Source: Pseudoips prasinana (taxonomy: Eukaryota; Arthropoda; Insecta; Lepidoptera; Nolidae). Taken from it: 64,000 nucleotides of DNA. The position numbers were made by a program, and so were the translations under genes. Each line of letters opens with the position of its first letter. Position 1 is the first letter of the stretch. Positions 33,756 to 43,572 of the stretch are shown piece after piece. The stretch spans positions 23,862,330 through 23,926,329 of the forward strand of contig OX621245.1 in NCBI GenBank assembly GCA_951640165.1, read 5' to 3'. The notes below the pieces were generated by a model. It did no database searches. It was not told the origin of the DNA and saw only the letters and a list, made by a program, of their open reading frames with translations.

Positions 33756-35427
33756 TTGTTTAATTGTGTCCTTCATTTCCCCCAGTTCATTTCCCCCAGT
33801 TCATGGCCCCCAGTCTCCGGCAGCCCTGCTATTCCCAGTCGTGGTAACAGCCGTGGTTACGGCAGGGCAAGGGGTGCTAAAAATCCCCGGCAGATTCCGC
33901 GTTACCAAAACCGACGCCCTCTGGCCCTGGCAATATACAACACACGCGAGCTGCGGACCGACGAGAAGATGATCGAACTGGAGGAAGAATTGAGGAGGTT
34001 ACATTGGGACATAATAGGATTATCTGAAGTCCGAAGAGAGGGGGACGACACGATAATCCTGAAATCCGGGAATCTGCTCTATTTCTGGAAGGGCGACCAA
34101 CTGTCCCAAGGTGGTGTTGGGTTCATAGTCCACAAGTCCCTCGTCCACAACATAGTGAAAATCGAGAGTGTGTCGACTAGGGTTGCGTACCTTATACTCA
34201 GAATTACCAAGCGGTATTCGTTGAAGGTCATACAGGTTTACGCGCCGACTTCGACGCACTCCGACGATGAGGTTGAGGTCATGTTGAGGATATTTCTAGA
34301 GCCATACATACCTCGAAGTGAAATAAGAGATTTCACTGTGGTCATGGGGGACTTTAACGCGAAGCTGTGTAAACGATTCGGGAATGAGCTGAGAGTGGGG
34401 CAATTTGGAACTGGAGACCGGAATCCCCGGGGCCAAATGTTGGCTGACTTCATGGAGAAGTAGAGACTCTTTATGACGAACTCCTTTTTCAAGAAGCCGG
34501 AAAACCGCAAATGGACCTGAGTAAGCCCCGATGGTAAAACAAAAACCGAGATAGACTTTATCTTGTCGACGAGTAGACAGATGTTCAATGACGTCTCAGT
34601 AATCAATACAGTTAAAACCGGGAGCGATCACAGACTGGCGAGAGGCTCATTGAACCTAAATGTCAAGCTCCAGAGGTCCCGACTGATAAAGTCTACGCTC
34701 CGACCTTTACCCATCCACATCCAAAACCCTGAACCCTTTCAGCTCGAACTGCAAAACCGTTTCAAATGCCTAGCAGATTGCGAGGAAGTGGACTCATACC
34801 ACGACAGGCTCGTAGAAGCTGTCCATACGGCTGGGTCTAAAGTCTTCAAGGCCCACTGTACAAACAGAACCAAAAAGATCTCTGACTATAGGGTATGCAG
34901 CTTATGAACGAAAGACGGAAAATGGTTCTGACATCCTCTGATGATGCTACCAGATACCGGCAGCTCAACAGACAGATCTCAAAGTATTTAACTCGCGACA
35001 CGCGTCAATTTAATACAAATTGTATTAAATAAGCCATTCAGCGGAACAAAGGCTCTAAAGTGTTTGCAAGAGAACTGTCTGTTGGACATAGCCAACTGAC
35101 GAAGCTGAAGACTGAGGATGGTAGAATCGTCACGTCTAGACCTGAGTTGCTGGGAGAGATCGAGAGGTTCTACGGACAGCTGTATACGTAAACCCAGTCA
35201 CCTGTGAGAGATTAGAATGGTTCTCGCACAGCTTAAGAACAACAAGGCGCCTGGTGATGATGGGGTTACGGCAGAGCTTCTGAAGGTGGGTGGTACACCA
35301 ATCCTCACGGGCCCTTCAGAAGTTATTTAACTCCGTCATACTAGAAGGTCAAACGCCACAAGCATGCCATAGGGGTGTGGTGGTGCTCTTCTTCAAAAAG
35401 GGCGATAAAACCCTCTTGAAGAATTAC
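33756..35427 (+). pseudogene. RTE-type LINE: endonuclease and start of RT (right arm)
   Basis: Non-LTR retrotransposon ORF. Residues 60-235 of the frame from 33,756 are an AP-type endonuclease: Asn62 (IYNTR), Glu91 (LSEVRR), Tyr162 (VYAPTS), Asp199 and Asn201 (GDFNAK). The frame then meets TAG at 34,461 and TGA about 55 bp later. It continues as DGKTKTEIDFIL, the SDHR motif of the endonuclease (34,617-34,634), and a linker to 34,907, where it shifts frame. Later pieces read LKNNKAPGDDG and FFKKGDKTLLKNY, the entry to the RT domain; the palm is missing. I take the upstream residues 1-55 as non-native. It lies antisense within the CXC transposon gene. Dead: two stops, frameshifts and a 3' truncation. 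Confidence 0.85.
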
Positions 35428-35436
35428 TTTGAGAAG

Positions 35437-35580
35437 GGTCACTTTTGCTGGTGCCCCATACCATTTCAGGAAGTACACTTCTTCTGCAACATCAATATGG
35501 CTGGAGCATGGGTTGTAAAAGATCTTTGCTGCTTCCTGAATAATTTCCGAATTTAAATACAATTTACAGAAACCCACCAT
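35437..35580 (-). pseudogene. Upstream piece of the CXC transposon gene (right arm)
   Basis: About 48 codons reading IIQEAAKIFYNPCSSHIDVA, then EEVYFLKWYGAPAKVTLL. The motif FLKWYGAP, with an N-terminal IFYNP, is the region I remember lying upstream of the HRxxxQxWLG segment in the same proteins, so this and 33,121-33,519 look like one gene split by the RTE fragment. Start codon unknown. Confidence 0.6.
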
Positions 35581-36354
35581 TTTCTTCTAAACGTTGCTGA
35601 TGTTGTATCGTAGCCGGTAAATGAATGTAAGAAGAGGATGTGTTCATATCCATGCTATTGCATCTCATTTTTTGTCATTCATTCATTCATCATCATTTTG
35701 CAGTTTTAGCCAGGAAGGTTGCGTTTCCTACAGTGAGCATTGAGCGAAAAGCAATCTTGATGATGTTTTTCCCGCCTAAGCTCAGTTATCCGCTGTTACA
35801 AAAAAACGCGATATCTTACTGTTACCGCCCTTACCACGTGGAGGTACTCCCAGCTTATGTTAAAATAAATTTAGAGATAACTCGGGCATCAGGTAATGGT
35901 CATCACGCTGAATAACTCATCATCATCTTGTTCCCACTAATATGCTAGTGGGTATGGTTTGTACGTGCCATGACAGATTCCATCCAGCACACCTCCCTCC
36001 AGAAGCATATCAGGTCTCCTAAACTTCTCAAGGCATCTGTAAGAGTTCCGCTGAATAACTTAAATTATCTATATTGCTGGAGCGTGTAGATCATAAACGA
36101 ATGGAAATATGAAAAAGTATATGAGATCAAAGTTATAGTGAATTTTGTAAGCTTTCACTTTATCTTAAATTATTTTTTGCTAAAACGCACCTTTTTAAAG
36201 ATATTAGCGAAAAACCTAAAATTGAGGTCTTTGTCCCCCTCCCCCCTCCTCCCTCCGCCTCACCTCCTAGATGTCAGGACTTTTAGTATGATTTCCCTCT
36301 AAGTACTCTGAACAAGTTTCTGAAAATATCCCTTAGGTCCCCGCTCACGCATTC

Positions 36355-36915
36355 TATACCTTTGAGTCATTTCTGAATCGGACTAATAACAGTTGATACG
36401 AACAAATATGCATCAGAATCAATAGGTTTGTATACTTTTTGTCACGACTTCGAAAAATAGCCTTATTACCAATCGATTTTAATGGCATATCACGTTTTAC
36501 TACGGTACTTTGGTTCTATCCTGCGGTATGGTATCTTACTATGGGGCAATTCAACAGATAAATCCAAAGCATTTCTATTGCAAAAAAGGCTATAGAGCAA
36601 TTACAGGTACTCCTCCGTTTGTCTCATGTAAATCGTTGTTAAAAGGACTAAAAATTATGACTAGTGTGTTTGTACATTTTTGAAATCGGTGTATTTGTGA
36701 AAACGCAGCTACAGTATTTACTAGAGCTAAAGATGTTTTTCCTCGCAACATGATAACTAATATAACACTATTTCAAAAAAGTTCCTATGCTGTTTGTGTG
36801 AAATTGTTTAATGCTTTGCCGCAAAATATTAAACATTTTTCAGCGGCAGAGTTCAAAAACCAACTCAGACTGTGGCTCCTAGAAAAATCATTCTATTCAA
36901 TCAAGTCAAATTTTT
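36355..36915 (+). pseudogene. Jockey/CR1-like LINE reverse transcriptase, part 2 (right arm)
   Basis: After the transposon the LINE frame resumes with frameshifts: YFGSILRYGILLWGNSTD and AFLLQKR (thumb), CKSLLKGLKIMTSVFV, KLFNALPQNIKHFSAAEFK and the terminal LEKSFYSI before the stop. These are the expected C-terminal motifs of this LINE group. Together with 32,490-32,776 it makes one RT cut by the transposon. Confidence 0.8.
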
Positions 36916-37116
36916 GACTGCACGCGTGGCGCGACGGCTAAGGCAGTCGCGTCGCCGCTTCGTGTCGCGGGTTCGAGTACCGCGCCGGAGCACTACTTGT
37001 GTGATCCATAAATAGTTGTTCGGAGTCTGGATTTAATTTGTGTCCGTCAATTATATGTTGTAAAGTACCCTGCGACACAGGGATAAGATTCCCTAGTGCA
37101 GGGGTTGTTTTTTAAA
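36916..37116 (+). mobile_element. SINE-D copy (right arm)
   Basis: Full head gactgcacgcgtggcgcgac, B box gcgggttcgagtaccgc, body gttcggagtctggatttaat and tail cctagtgcaggggttgtttt. Counterpart at 24,124-24,323. Confidence 0.85.
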
Positions 37117-37444
37117 ACAAACTGTGATTTATTTAATTAATTATATTATTTGTGTAAAATTTGACATATTATATAACAATCAAACATTTCGCATACTGTT
37201 TATGAGTAAAATTGATGAGACTAATCTAATAGTAAGACCACCACTGTACTCTATTTTAAGTGAAATAAATAAATGAATGAATAATATTTAATAACTAAAT
37301 CTATTCTAGTATAGCATATAGATACTTATGAATGATAAGAATATTAAAAAGAAACATAAATAATAAGAACAAATATAATAATATATAATGTGGTTAACTT
37401 ATTTTTGAAACTAGCGAGGAACTCATAACTAAAAAGTATAAAAT

Positions 37445-37788
37445 AAAAAAACTATTTAATAAATAAAAAAACCCAACTGCGTAAATAATGAACCAAACTA
37501 CGTACATAGACAAAGAACTGAAAAGAAAAAAACAAGCACATAGGTCGGGATCCATTGACAAATTAGATTGGCTATAGACTAATGGATCCCGACTGTTCAG
37601 TTGTCATGTTCCATTATTAAAATATATTTTATTTTCTTCAATAGTATTCATTCAATAGTACATTATTTAATTTAAGACCACCGGCCATCTATGTGCTTGT
37701 TTTTTTCTTTTCAGTTCTTTGTCTATGTACGTAGTTTGGTTCATTATTTACGCAGTTGGGTTTTTTTATTTATTAAATATTTTTTTTT
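37445..37788. repeat. Terminal foldback, right end (inner arm shortened)
   Basis: Left arm 37,445-37,541 pairs with the outer part of 37,593-37,788; the inner half of the left arm is deleted. The spacer (37,544-37,592) is the reverse complement of the left-end spacer. Confidence 0.9.
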
Positions 37789-38029
37789 GTAGTTCGTAGC
37801 CAAAATCCTTCAATAAATTCCACCGAGTACAGACTAAATAGGTTTAGTTTACATAAACGAAACCTATTTTGTATTTTCTGTAAGTATAAGCTGTTATATA
37901 TTTTAAGATTATGTCTATGGGCCTGTCTATAGCAGCCAAATGGATAAAGCGATTTAGGTACGGATTTACTAACCCCTGACACTAAATTAATGTAATTTTA
38001 AGTTTAAAGCTTACTTCTTTATAACTATC
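37789..38029. repeat. Right target flank of the palindrome, duplicated at 38,682
   Basis: Starts gtagttcgtagccaaaatcc directly after the element's oligo-T end and follows the copy at 38,682-38,880, with a 20-30-bp extra piece (gactaaataggtttagttta). Confidence 0.8.
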
Positions 38030-38262
38030 TATCATCATCATCATCATTACAGCTTAAATAAGTCCACTGCTGGACAAGCCTCCCTCAAGAATCATCTTGA
38101 GGGGATATGCCATAATCGCCACGCTTGGCAGGCGGGTTGGCGATCGCAGTATGATGGTCGTAGTACTCAGAAGGAAGCTGCTTCCCGTCCTCTGGTAGAT
38201 ATTCCCTCGGGTCGACTTCTACGCCCCCCACGGGATGAGATGGGGTGATGATATTCTGATTC
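38030..38262 (-). mobile_element. RTE-tailed SINE (S family)
   Basis: Reverse copy with tail atcatcatcatcatcat, gtccactgctggacaagcct, ggttggcgatcgcagtatga and gggatgagatggggtgatga. Confidence 0.85.
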
Positions 38263-38285
38263 TGATATTTGTCGCCGTATATATA

Positions 38286-38612
38286 TCTATACATATAATA
38301 AAATCGTAGAAAAGTAAAAAAAATATTCAAATGTACATTGATTTTTTTTTTAAAGGATACTTGGGGCGTGATCTACAATCGATATCGAAGCCAAAAATAT
38401 AGTTTTTAGAATGTTTGTCTGTTTATCTGTTTGTCTGTATGTATGTCCGGGCTAAAGTCAAAAAGTACTGCATGGATTTACTTCAATTTTTGCATGAATA
38501 TTTCTAAGAGGTTGGATCAACATATAGGCATATTATCACGCTATCACTTACGGGAGAGGAGCTGTGATAATTTATAAAATTTAACGCGGGTAAAACCGCG
38601 GGGCACAGCTAG
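38286..38612 (+). mobile_element. Long-class Helitron, full length
   Basis: tctatacatataataaaatc to gcgggtaaaaccgcggggca, then cagCTAG. Internal gtgatctacaatcgatatcg and gtccgggctaaagtcaaaaa match the copy in the palindrome loop (30,174). Confidence 0.9.
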
Positions 38613-38635
38613 TAATACAATAACTACAAGTAATA

Positions 38636-38880
38636 TTATGAGGTTAAGTTGGTACTTACTTCGTAAACGAATCTACTTTTGTAGTTCGTAGCCAAAATCC
38701 TTCAATAAAATCCACCGAGACTGTAAACGAAACCTATTTTGTATTTTCTGTAAGTAAGTATAAGCTGTTATATACATATTTTAAAACCTGTGTATGGCAG
38801 CCAAACGGATAAAGCGATTTAAGTACGGATTTACTAACCCCTGACACTAAAATAATATAATTATTAGTTTACATCCTACT
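38636..38880. repeat. Unoccupied paralogue of the palindrome insertion site
   Basis: 38,682-38,880 repeats 37,789-38,025 (gtagttcgtagccaaaatcc, gtacggatttactaacccct). 38,636-38,681 is the reverse complement of 29,579-29,628 (agattcgtttacgaag, accaacttaacctcataata). Here the two parts are contiguous (cgaatctacttttgtagttc); at the palindrome they are separated. Confidence 0.85.
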
Positions 38881-38913
38881 TCTATATAACTATAAAATAA
38901 AGAAGGCTTATTA

Positions 38914-39096
38914 TAGTACTGTGCCTCGCTTTTTTACCCGCGTTAAACATTATAAATTATAACCTATGTGTTATATTATTAAGCAATATTACTACAAAGT
39001 TTCATCAAAATCCGTTCGGTAGTTTTTGAGTGAAAGAATAATATAAACATCCATACACCCAACTCACAAACTTTCGTATTTATAATAGCTATTAGT
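38914..39096 (-). mobile_element. Short Helitron, terminus eroded
   Basis: Reverse copy: ttacccgcgttaaacattat, tttcatcaaaatccgttcgg, ctcacaaactttcgtattta. The CTAG end is mutated (tagtactgtgcc). Confidence 0.7.
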
Positions 39097-40910
39097 AAGA
39101 TGACAGATATTTTTACCGATAAATTGTGATTGTGATTTGACATATTTTAATTTCTTTGTTTACGTAAATTATGTAAATAAACTGACTGTAGATTTATCAT
39201 AATTTTACTTTAATTTTATTACTGGATTTGACAAGTATTTTATATAATAACACATATTAGTAGGGTACGTTATTCGCATTATACTGTTTCTGTATATAAA
39301 ATCCTGTACTTATGTATTTATGTATCTTTAACTATGTGTTCAATTCTTCGGGCTATGTCGGTACTCGGTTTCACATGCGGATTTCAACATTTCTAATTCG
39401 ATCTCAATGGTCTTTGGATGTCCTTGTGCCTACTTATGAGGCCATAGTGAACGACCATGTCTTGAAGATTTCCAACTAGAGACACTGAGGTATTTACTAA
39501 GAGAAACTGTTACGAAGCCACCCATAGCGCTACCTAACCAAGTTGTTAAAAATATATTTCAAGAAAACATTTCGATTGTACTTAAAATGTTGTGTGTGAT
39601 CATATATTCAAAATACATGTGCCCAAATATCTAATTCCTAAACCGTACATTATAGTAATGTATCTTCCTTAACTATGTTGCATTGAAATTCGTTGAGCTA
39701 TAAAAATGGGAACTCTTTCTAATTAGACTACCTAAACCTCAAAACCCCGGGGAATTTTAACAGTTAGATAATTACGTGACTCCGTCCTGAGCTGAAAACG
39801 TCGAAAAGGAAATACGATAACACGGATTAAAAACATTCGAAATACAAAAATATTTGCAAATTCGACGTAAAATACGTATTAAGTACGGCCGAAGGAAACG
39901 GAAAGGTTCCCGTTATCATTGCGAAATATTAGTCGCGGAAGACTACTGGATACTCATTAAATTTTATATAAAATGTAAATTATTGTGTATGCTTCACAGT
40001 TAATATTCAAAATATGCAAACATTACCAGCTCAGTTCGTTTGAACGAGCTACACGTCGGTATAAATAATTAATTTGTTTTTGCACACACAAAAAGGATTA
40101 AGCAGTAGAAACATTTGATCTGCGAATTCCATCTTTACTGCTAATACTTTAAAGTTCCCAAATTCTGCTAAGAGTGTTTCTACTGACGTGGCGTCGACTA
40201 TACCGGCTTTAGGGCTTCAGGCCTATGCTGTTGAAAATTTAAAACAGAACACGATCCTTCTAAAGGCGTTTCGAGTGGTTATGAGACATATTTACTGTAT
40301 TAAAATGTATCCCATGACACGGGGTAGGAAACATAGTCGTTTAATACATTTTTCAAGTCCCTTTTACGTGTTGAATCACAACAATCACACCTTTCTTTTC
40401 GAGAAATCTAAACTGCGGCCGTGCCGCCGGAAATCACTCACTTGACGACCACTTTGTACGAACTGAAGTAGAAGTATATTTGGGACATACGAAGATAAGA
40501 TGAATCAGTGTGTCTGCCCTATTTTCTATTTTCCTCTATGCGTGAATGATAGCGATAGGCTCAATTCAATGTTCTTATATATAGAGATATGCGAGGAAGT
40601 TGATTTTGTTGGTATATTCGAGTTCTTCTCAGTTTTTAGAACAAGATCTACTTAATGATGGTTGACTAGAGTCTTGAGAACATTGGAAAGTCTCAGGTTA
40701 AAAATGCTAGCTCATTCCACTAATTTCCTTGATAAATTCTTGTGAATTCGGAATGTTCATGAGGAATGCACTGCCAATCACATCTTAAGTTCCGGGATGT
40801 GTATTATGACGTACGTGTACGGGGTGTACATGATAAACTATATAAAAAACATCCAAATAGATAATATTTACAAATTACTTTAATAAATTATTCAAAAATA
40901 ATAACCATAA
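39097..40910. other. No recognisable gene
   Basis: 1.8 kb of AT-rich DNA. An 85-codon frame at 40,188-40,445 has no recognised motif. Confidence 0.45.
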
Positions 40911-40998
40911 TATCCTGCGACATTATTTACACACGGCCATCGGATCCCAAACTAAGAAGAGCTCGTACTATGGAAACCAGATAACTGATATAAAATAT
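40911..40998 (-). mobile_element. SINE-B fragment (3' part)
   Basis: tatcctgcgacattatttac, ggatcccaaactaagaagag and the complement of ttatctggtttcc. Confidence 0.7.
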
Positions 40999-41068
40999 AT
41001 AAAATCTTATAATACCTACCTACGCGTTATTAATTACAACTATGACATTCAGGAGCATAACACAATAA

Positions 41069-41388
41069 TCTATACAAATAAATAAAATTGGAGTGTCTGT
41101 TTGTAATATTGAAATAACCGGATTTTACTACATAAATATGAATATATATACGGTACATACACCAAAATAACATTTTTTACAATTTTTGTCTGTCTGTCTG
41201 TCTGTTTGTTCCGGATAATCTCTGAAACAGCTGGACCGATTTTGACGGGACTTTTATTGGCAGGTAGCTGATGTAATAAGGAGTAACTTAGGCTACTTTT
41301 TTTTAGAAAAAAACATTATTTTACTAAAAAACAAAAAAAAAACAAAATAAACTAATTAACACGCGGACGAAGTCGCGGGCACAGCTAG
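41069..41388 (+). mobile_element. Helitron, distinct long subfamily
   Basis: Starts tctatacaaataaataaaat and ends acgcggacgaagtcgcgggc, then acagCTAG. The body includes gtctgtctgtctgtctgttt and cagctggaccgattttgacg. It differs from the 30,174/38,286 subfamily. Confidence 0.85.
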
Positions 41389-41439
41389 TACAGAATATTA
41401 ATAGTAATTATAACACTAGATTAGAATGACCTCGGATAA

Positions 41440-41525
41440 ATTTGTTGTACCTAGAACGAGTGCGTACGGAGAAAGGACTCTAAAAAACGTATCCCCAATA
41501 TACTTAACAGTATATCAGTAATAGA
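41440..41525 (+). pseudogene. Possible LINE reverse transcriptase C-terminal fragment
   Basis: A short open stretch on the plus strand reads DKFVVPRTSAYGERTLKN, which resembles the region after the RT domain in Jockey/CR1-type LINEs (a VPRxxxxxGE-like motif). It is too short to be sure. Confidence 0.35.
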
Positions 41526-42644
41526 AAATAAAGATATGTTTAAAATTATGTAAAAAAGTACCTCATTAGAAAAAAGATAGCACTGCTATATTTTAGTAAC
41601 AAAAAATGGTCATGCAGTTTATAGAGGTTTTTGGGACTTTTCGTTATTCATAATGTCAAAAAAAAAATAAATAGAATTTTAATAATAACAGTAATTAAAA
41701 AGATATAACACATCATATTTTTTTACACCACATATGTAGTTTTTCCGTACATCTATTCCGTTAGTGTCCCTTGCAACAATGTCAAGGAGCTTAAATTTTC
41801 TATACCGACTTAAAAACCGGAAAGCTTTACTAAGGAAGTAAACTATGCAGTGTCGTGATAACATACGGAACCTTTACCACAAATACTATAAATTTCCATA
41901 CTGTCAGTTAACTACTTTTTATAATATAAATTAGGTTGATTTTAGGTTCTTTCACTCGTCGAAGAGAAATTAAAACTACGCTGCTATGAGCAATGGAAAT
42001 ATTGCTAGCAAAGAGTTACTAATAACAATACCAGGACTTTATTAAGTCAGTAAAGTCTCAAACATTTGAGTTACAGCTTCGTTCAAGTTTCAGATGTAGC
42101 TTTACAACAACTCCGTACTACCCAACCACATCTCAACTTCAAAATAGTCTTCTATAGTAACCTTAAGTATTCTACAATCGATTAAAACATTACAGAGATA
42201 AACCTGCGGAACAGTTCTACGGTGTGAAAGGCTCCCGTTTATGAAATTGAAGCAAAATCTCCTCGTTAGATTTTATGCGTCGTTCGTTTTACAGGCTTGT
42301 GTTTGTTTTCATTTAACTAGGTATATATGGTTTAGTTTAAATCCTTCACGCAAAACGAAGGGTTGTTGTTTCATCTGTCTGTTACTACAGTTTTTATTAC
42401 GGGACAGCTTAGTTGTGAGATATGCCCTTCTTTTACAGGTAGGTATTATTTTAGTTGTGCAAGATAGAGGGAGGTCGATTTAAGGATGGGTGGTCATGTG
42501 TCATAAATTGTAATTCATTAAACCGCCGGCAGCAGAACTAATAACACCTTTCACTATATTCTTGTACATGTCTTTGCTAAGCACAAGTACACATATAGAT
42601 CCATGATATATATTTATATTTATTTCTAATATAAATTAATTATA
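41526..42644. other. No recognisable gene
   Basis: AT-rich; an 80-codon frame at 42,241-42,483 is hydrophobic but unmotivated by any family. Confidence 0.45.
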
Positions 42645-42812
42645 CTAGCTTTGCCCACGGTTTTATCCGCGTTAAACTTTATAAATTATTATTTGGATAT
42701 ATAAGCTATATTATTAACAAGTTTCATCATAATAGTACGGTAGTTTTTTCGTGAAAGAGAAACAAACATCCATACATCCATGCTCACGATCTTTCGCATT
42801 TATAATATTAAT
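42645..42812 (-). mobile_element. Short Helitron, ends CTAG
   Basis: Reverse copy: ctagctttgcccacggtttt at the 3' end, then atccgcgttaaactttataa and gatctttcgcatttataata at the other end. Confidence 0.8.
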
Positions 42813-43308
42813 AGGACCTATTTACTCTTCAATCGCGGCACGTCCTCTAGGTCGATAGAGAAAATGTCCACGGTATTAAATCCAACCACATGTATGTGCA
42901 TAAAGTTTGAAATAAATAAATAAGTTCTTGCCGAAATGCTGGATAAATACCATTTATTTCATTTGATCGTCTACTTCATCCTTAAATCTGTAAGGAATTT
43001 CGGTAAAACATTCTGAGAGTCACAAGGTTTTTCCAATGCCATCTAACGTAGACAATTGATTTTTATTGTTATGGTCAAGTATAACTTTGCTATCTAAGCT
43101 AGGGAAAAATGGGAAACTATGAACTATAAAAATGAAGCTGGGTCTATATTAGGTTGCGGATATTGTCCAGTAATGTGATTAGAACCGGAATATCGGAATA
43201 GATGATATGAAAGTATTAGAAATCATTTTATATCGAAAGGAGTATCTATGTTTTCTGTAGTTTGATTGTATACTACTGCTATTATACAGGTTAGATTTGC
43301 ATATATTG
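42813..43308. other. No recognisable feature
   Basis: AT-rich intergenic DNA. Confidence 0.5.
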
Positions 43309-43502
43309 GCCCGTTAGTCTAGTGGTTAGAGAGCCTTACGTGGGTTCAATTCCCACCGGGGACGAGTCTTTGTATGATGAACACGATTGTTAGTTCTGTT
43401 TCTGGGTGTAATTTATCTATAATATGTATGTATGTATTTAGAAATAAGTATGTTTATCAGTGGTCTGGTTGGTATAGTATATAGACTGCATAGTTTGGGA
43501 TC
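43309..43502 (+). mobile_element. SINE-C copy
   Basis: Head gcccgttagtctagtggtta, then gtgggttcaattcccaccgg with a shortened loop between, then ttctgggtgtaatttatcta and the 3' end catagtttgggatca. Confidence 0.8.
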
Positions 43503-43526
43503 ATCCTTTCACAATGAGAGGGGGGG

Positions 43527-43572
43527 CAGGCAATAGTCCACTGGCCGCACAAGGCCAGTGGACTATTGCCTG
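43527..43572. repeat. Perfect 20-bp palindrome, 6-nt loop
   Basis: caggcaatagtccactggcc, spacer gcacaa, then its exact complement. GC-rich compared with the surroundings. Confidence 0.95.

Larger units (their letters stand above)
32796..36354 (-). mobile_element. DNA transposon with about 270-bp TIRs, right arm copy
   Basis: The inner TIR 32,796-33,060 (agagtgcgtgagtgggaacc) and outer TIR 36,077-36,354 (complement starts agaatgcgtgagcgggga) align along about 270 bp with scattered differences. Both share acttgttcagagtacttaga and gacaaagacctcaattttag. Inside are two pieces of one minus-strand gene (35,437-35,580 and 33,121-33,519), separated by an antisense RTE fragment. No transposase catalytic core is recognised, so the superfamily is open. 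It interrupts a LINE reverse transcriptase. Confidence 0.8.
31320..37541 (+). repeat. Right arm of the palindrome (complete)
   Basis: Inner edge acccgactgcgggacgcaaa after an oligo-T stretch; outer edge at the foldback near 37,541. In order it holds an unclassified repeat start (31,320-32,480), LINE RT part 1, the inner TIR of the DNA transposon, a CXC gene end, an S-family piece, an RTE fragment, a second transposon gene piece, the outer TIR, LINE RT part 2, SINE-D and an AT-rich tail. Confidence 0.93.
23354..37788. repeat. Giant 14.4-kb palindromic repeat complex
   Basis: The outer ends (23,354-23,552 and 37,593-37,788) are inverted copies, the arms (23,698-29,578 and 31,320-37,541) are inverted copies, and a unique 1.74-kb loop lies between. 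Paired positions sum to 60,898 over most of the arms and to about 61,240 outside a 342-bp length difference. Predicted frames in the two arms are identical or differ by one or two residues (for example 1 in 150 and 2 in 235). The two copies must therefore be very young or kept alike by gene conversion. Confidence 0.95.

Noticed and set aside
34238..34606. 122-codon minus frame and its mirror at 26,292-26,660
   Set aside because: Shadow of the RTE endonuclease frame; motifs are on the opposite strand.
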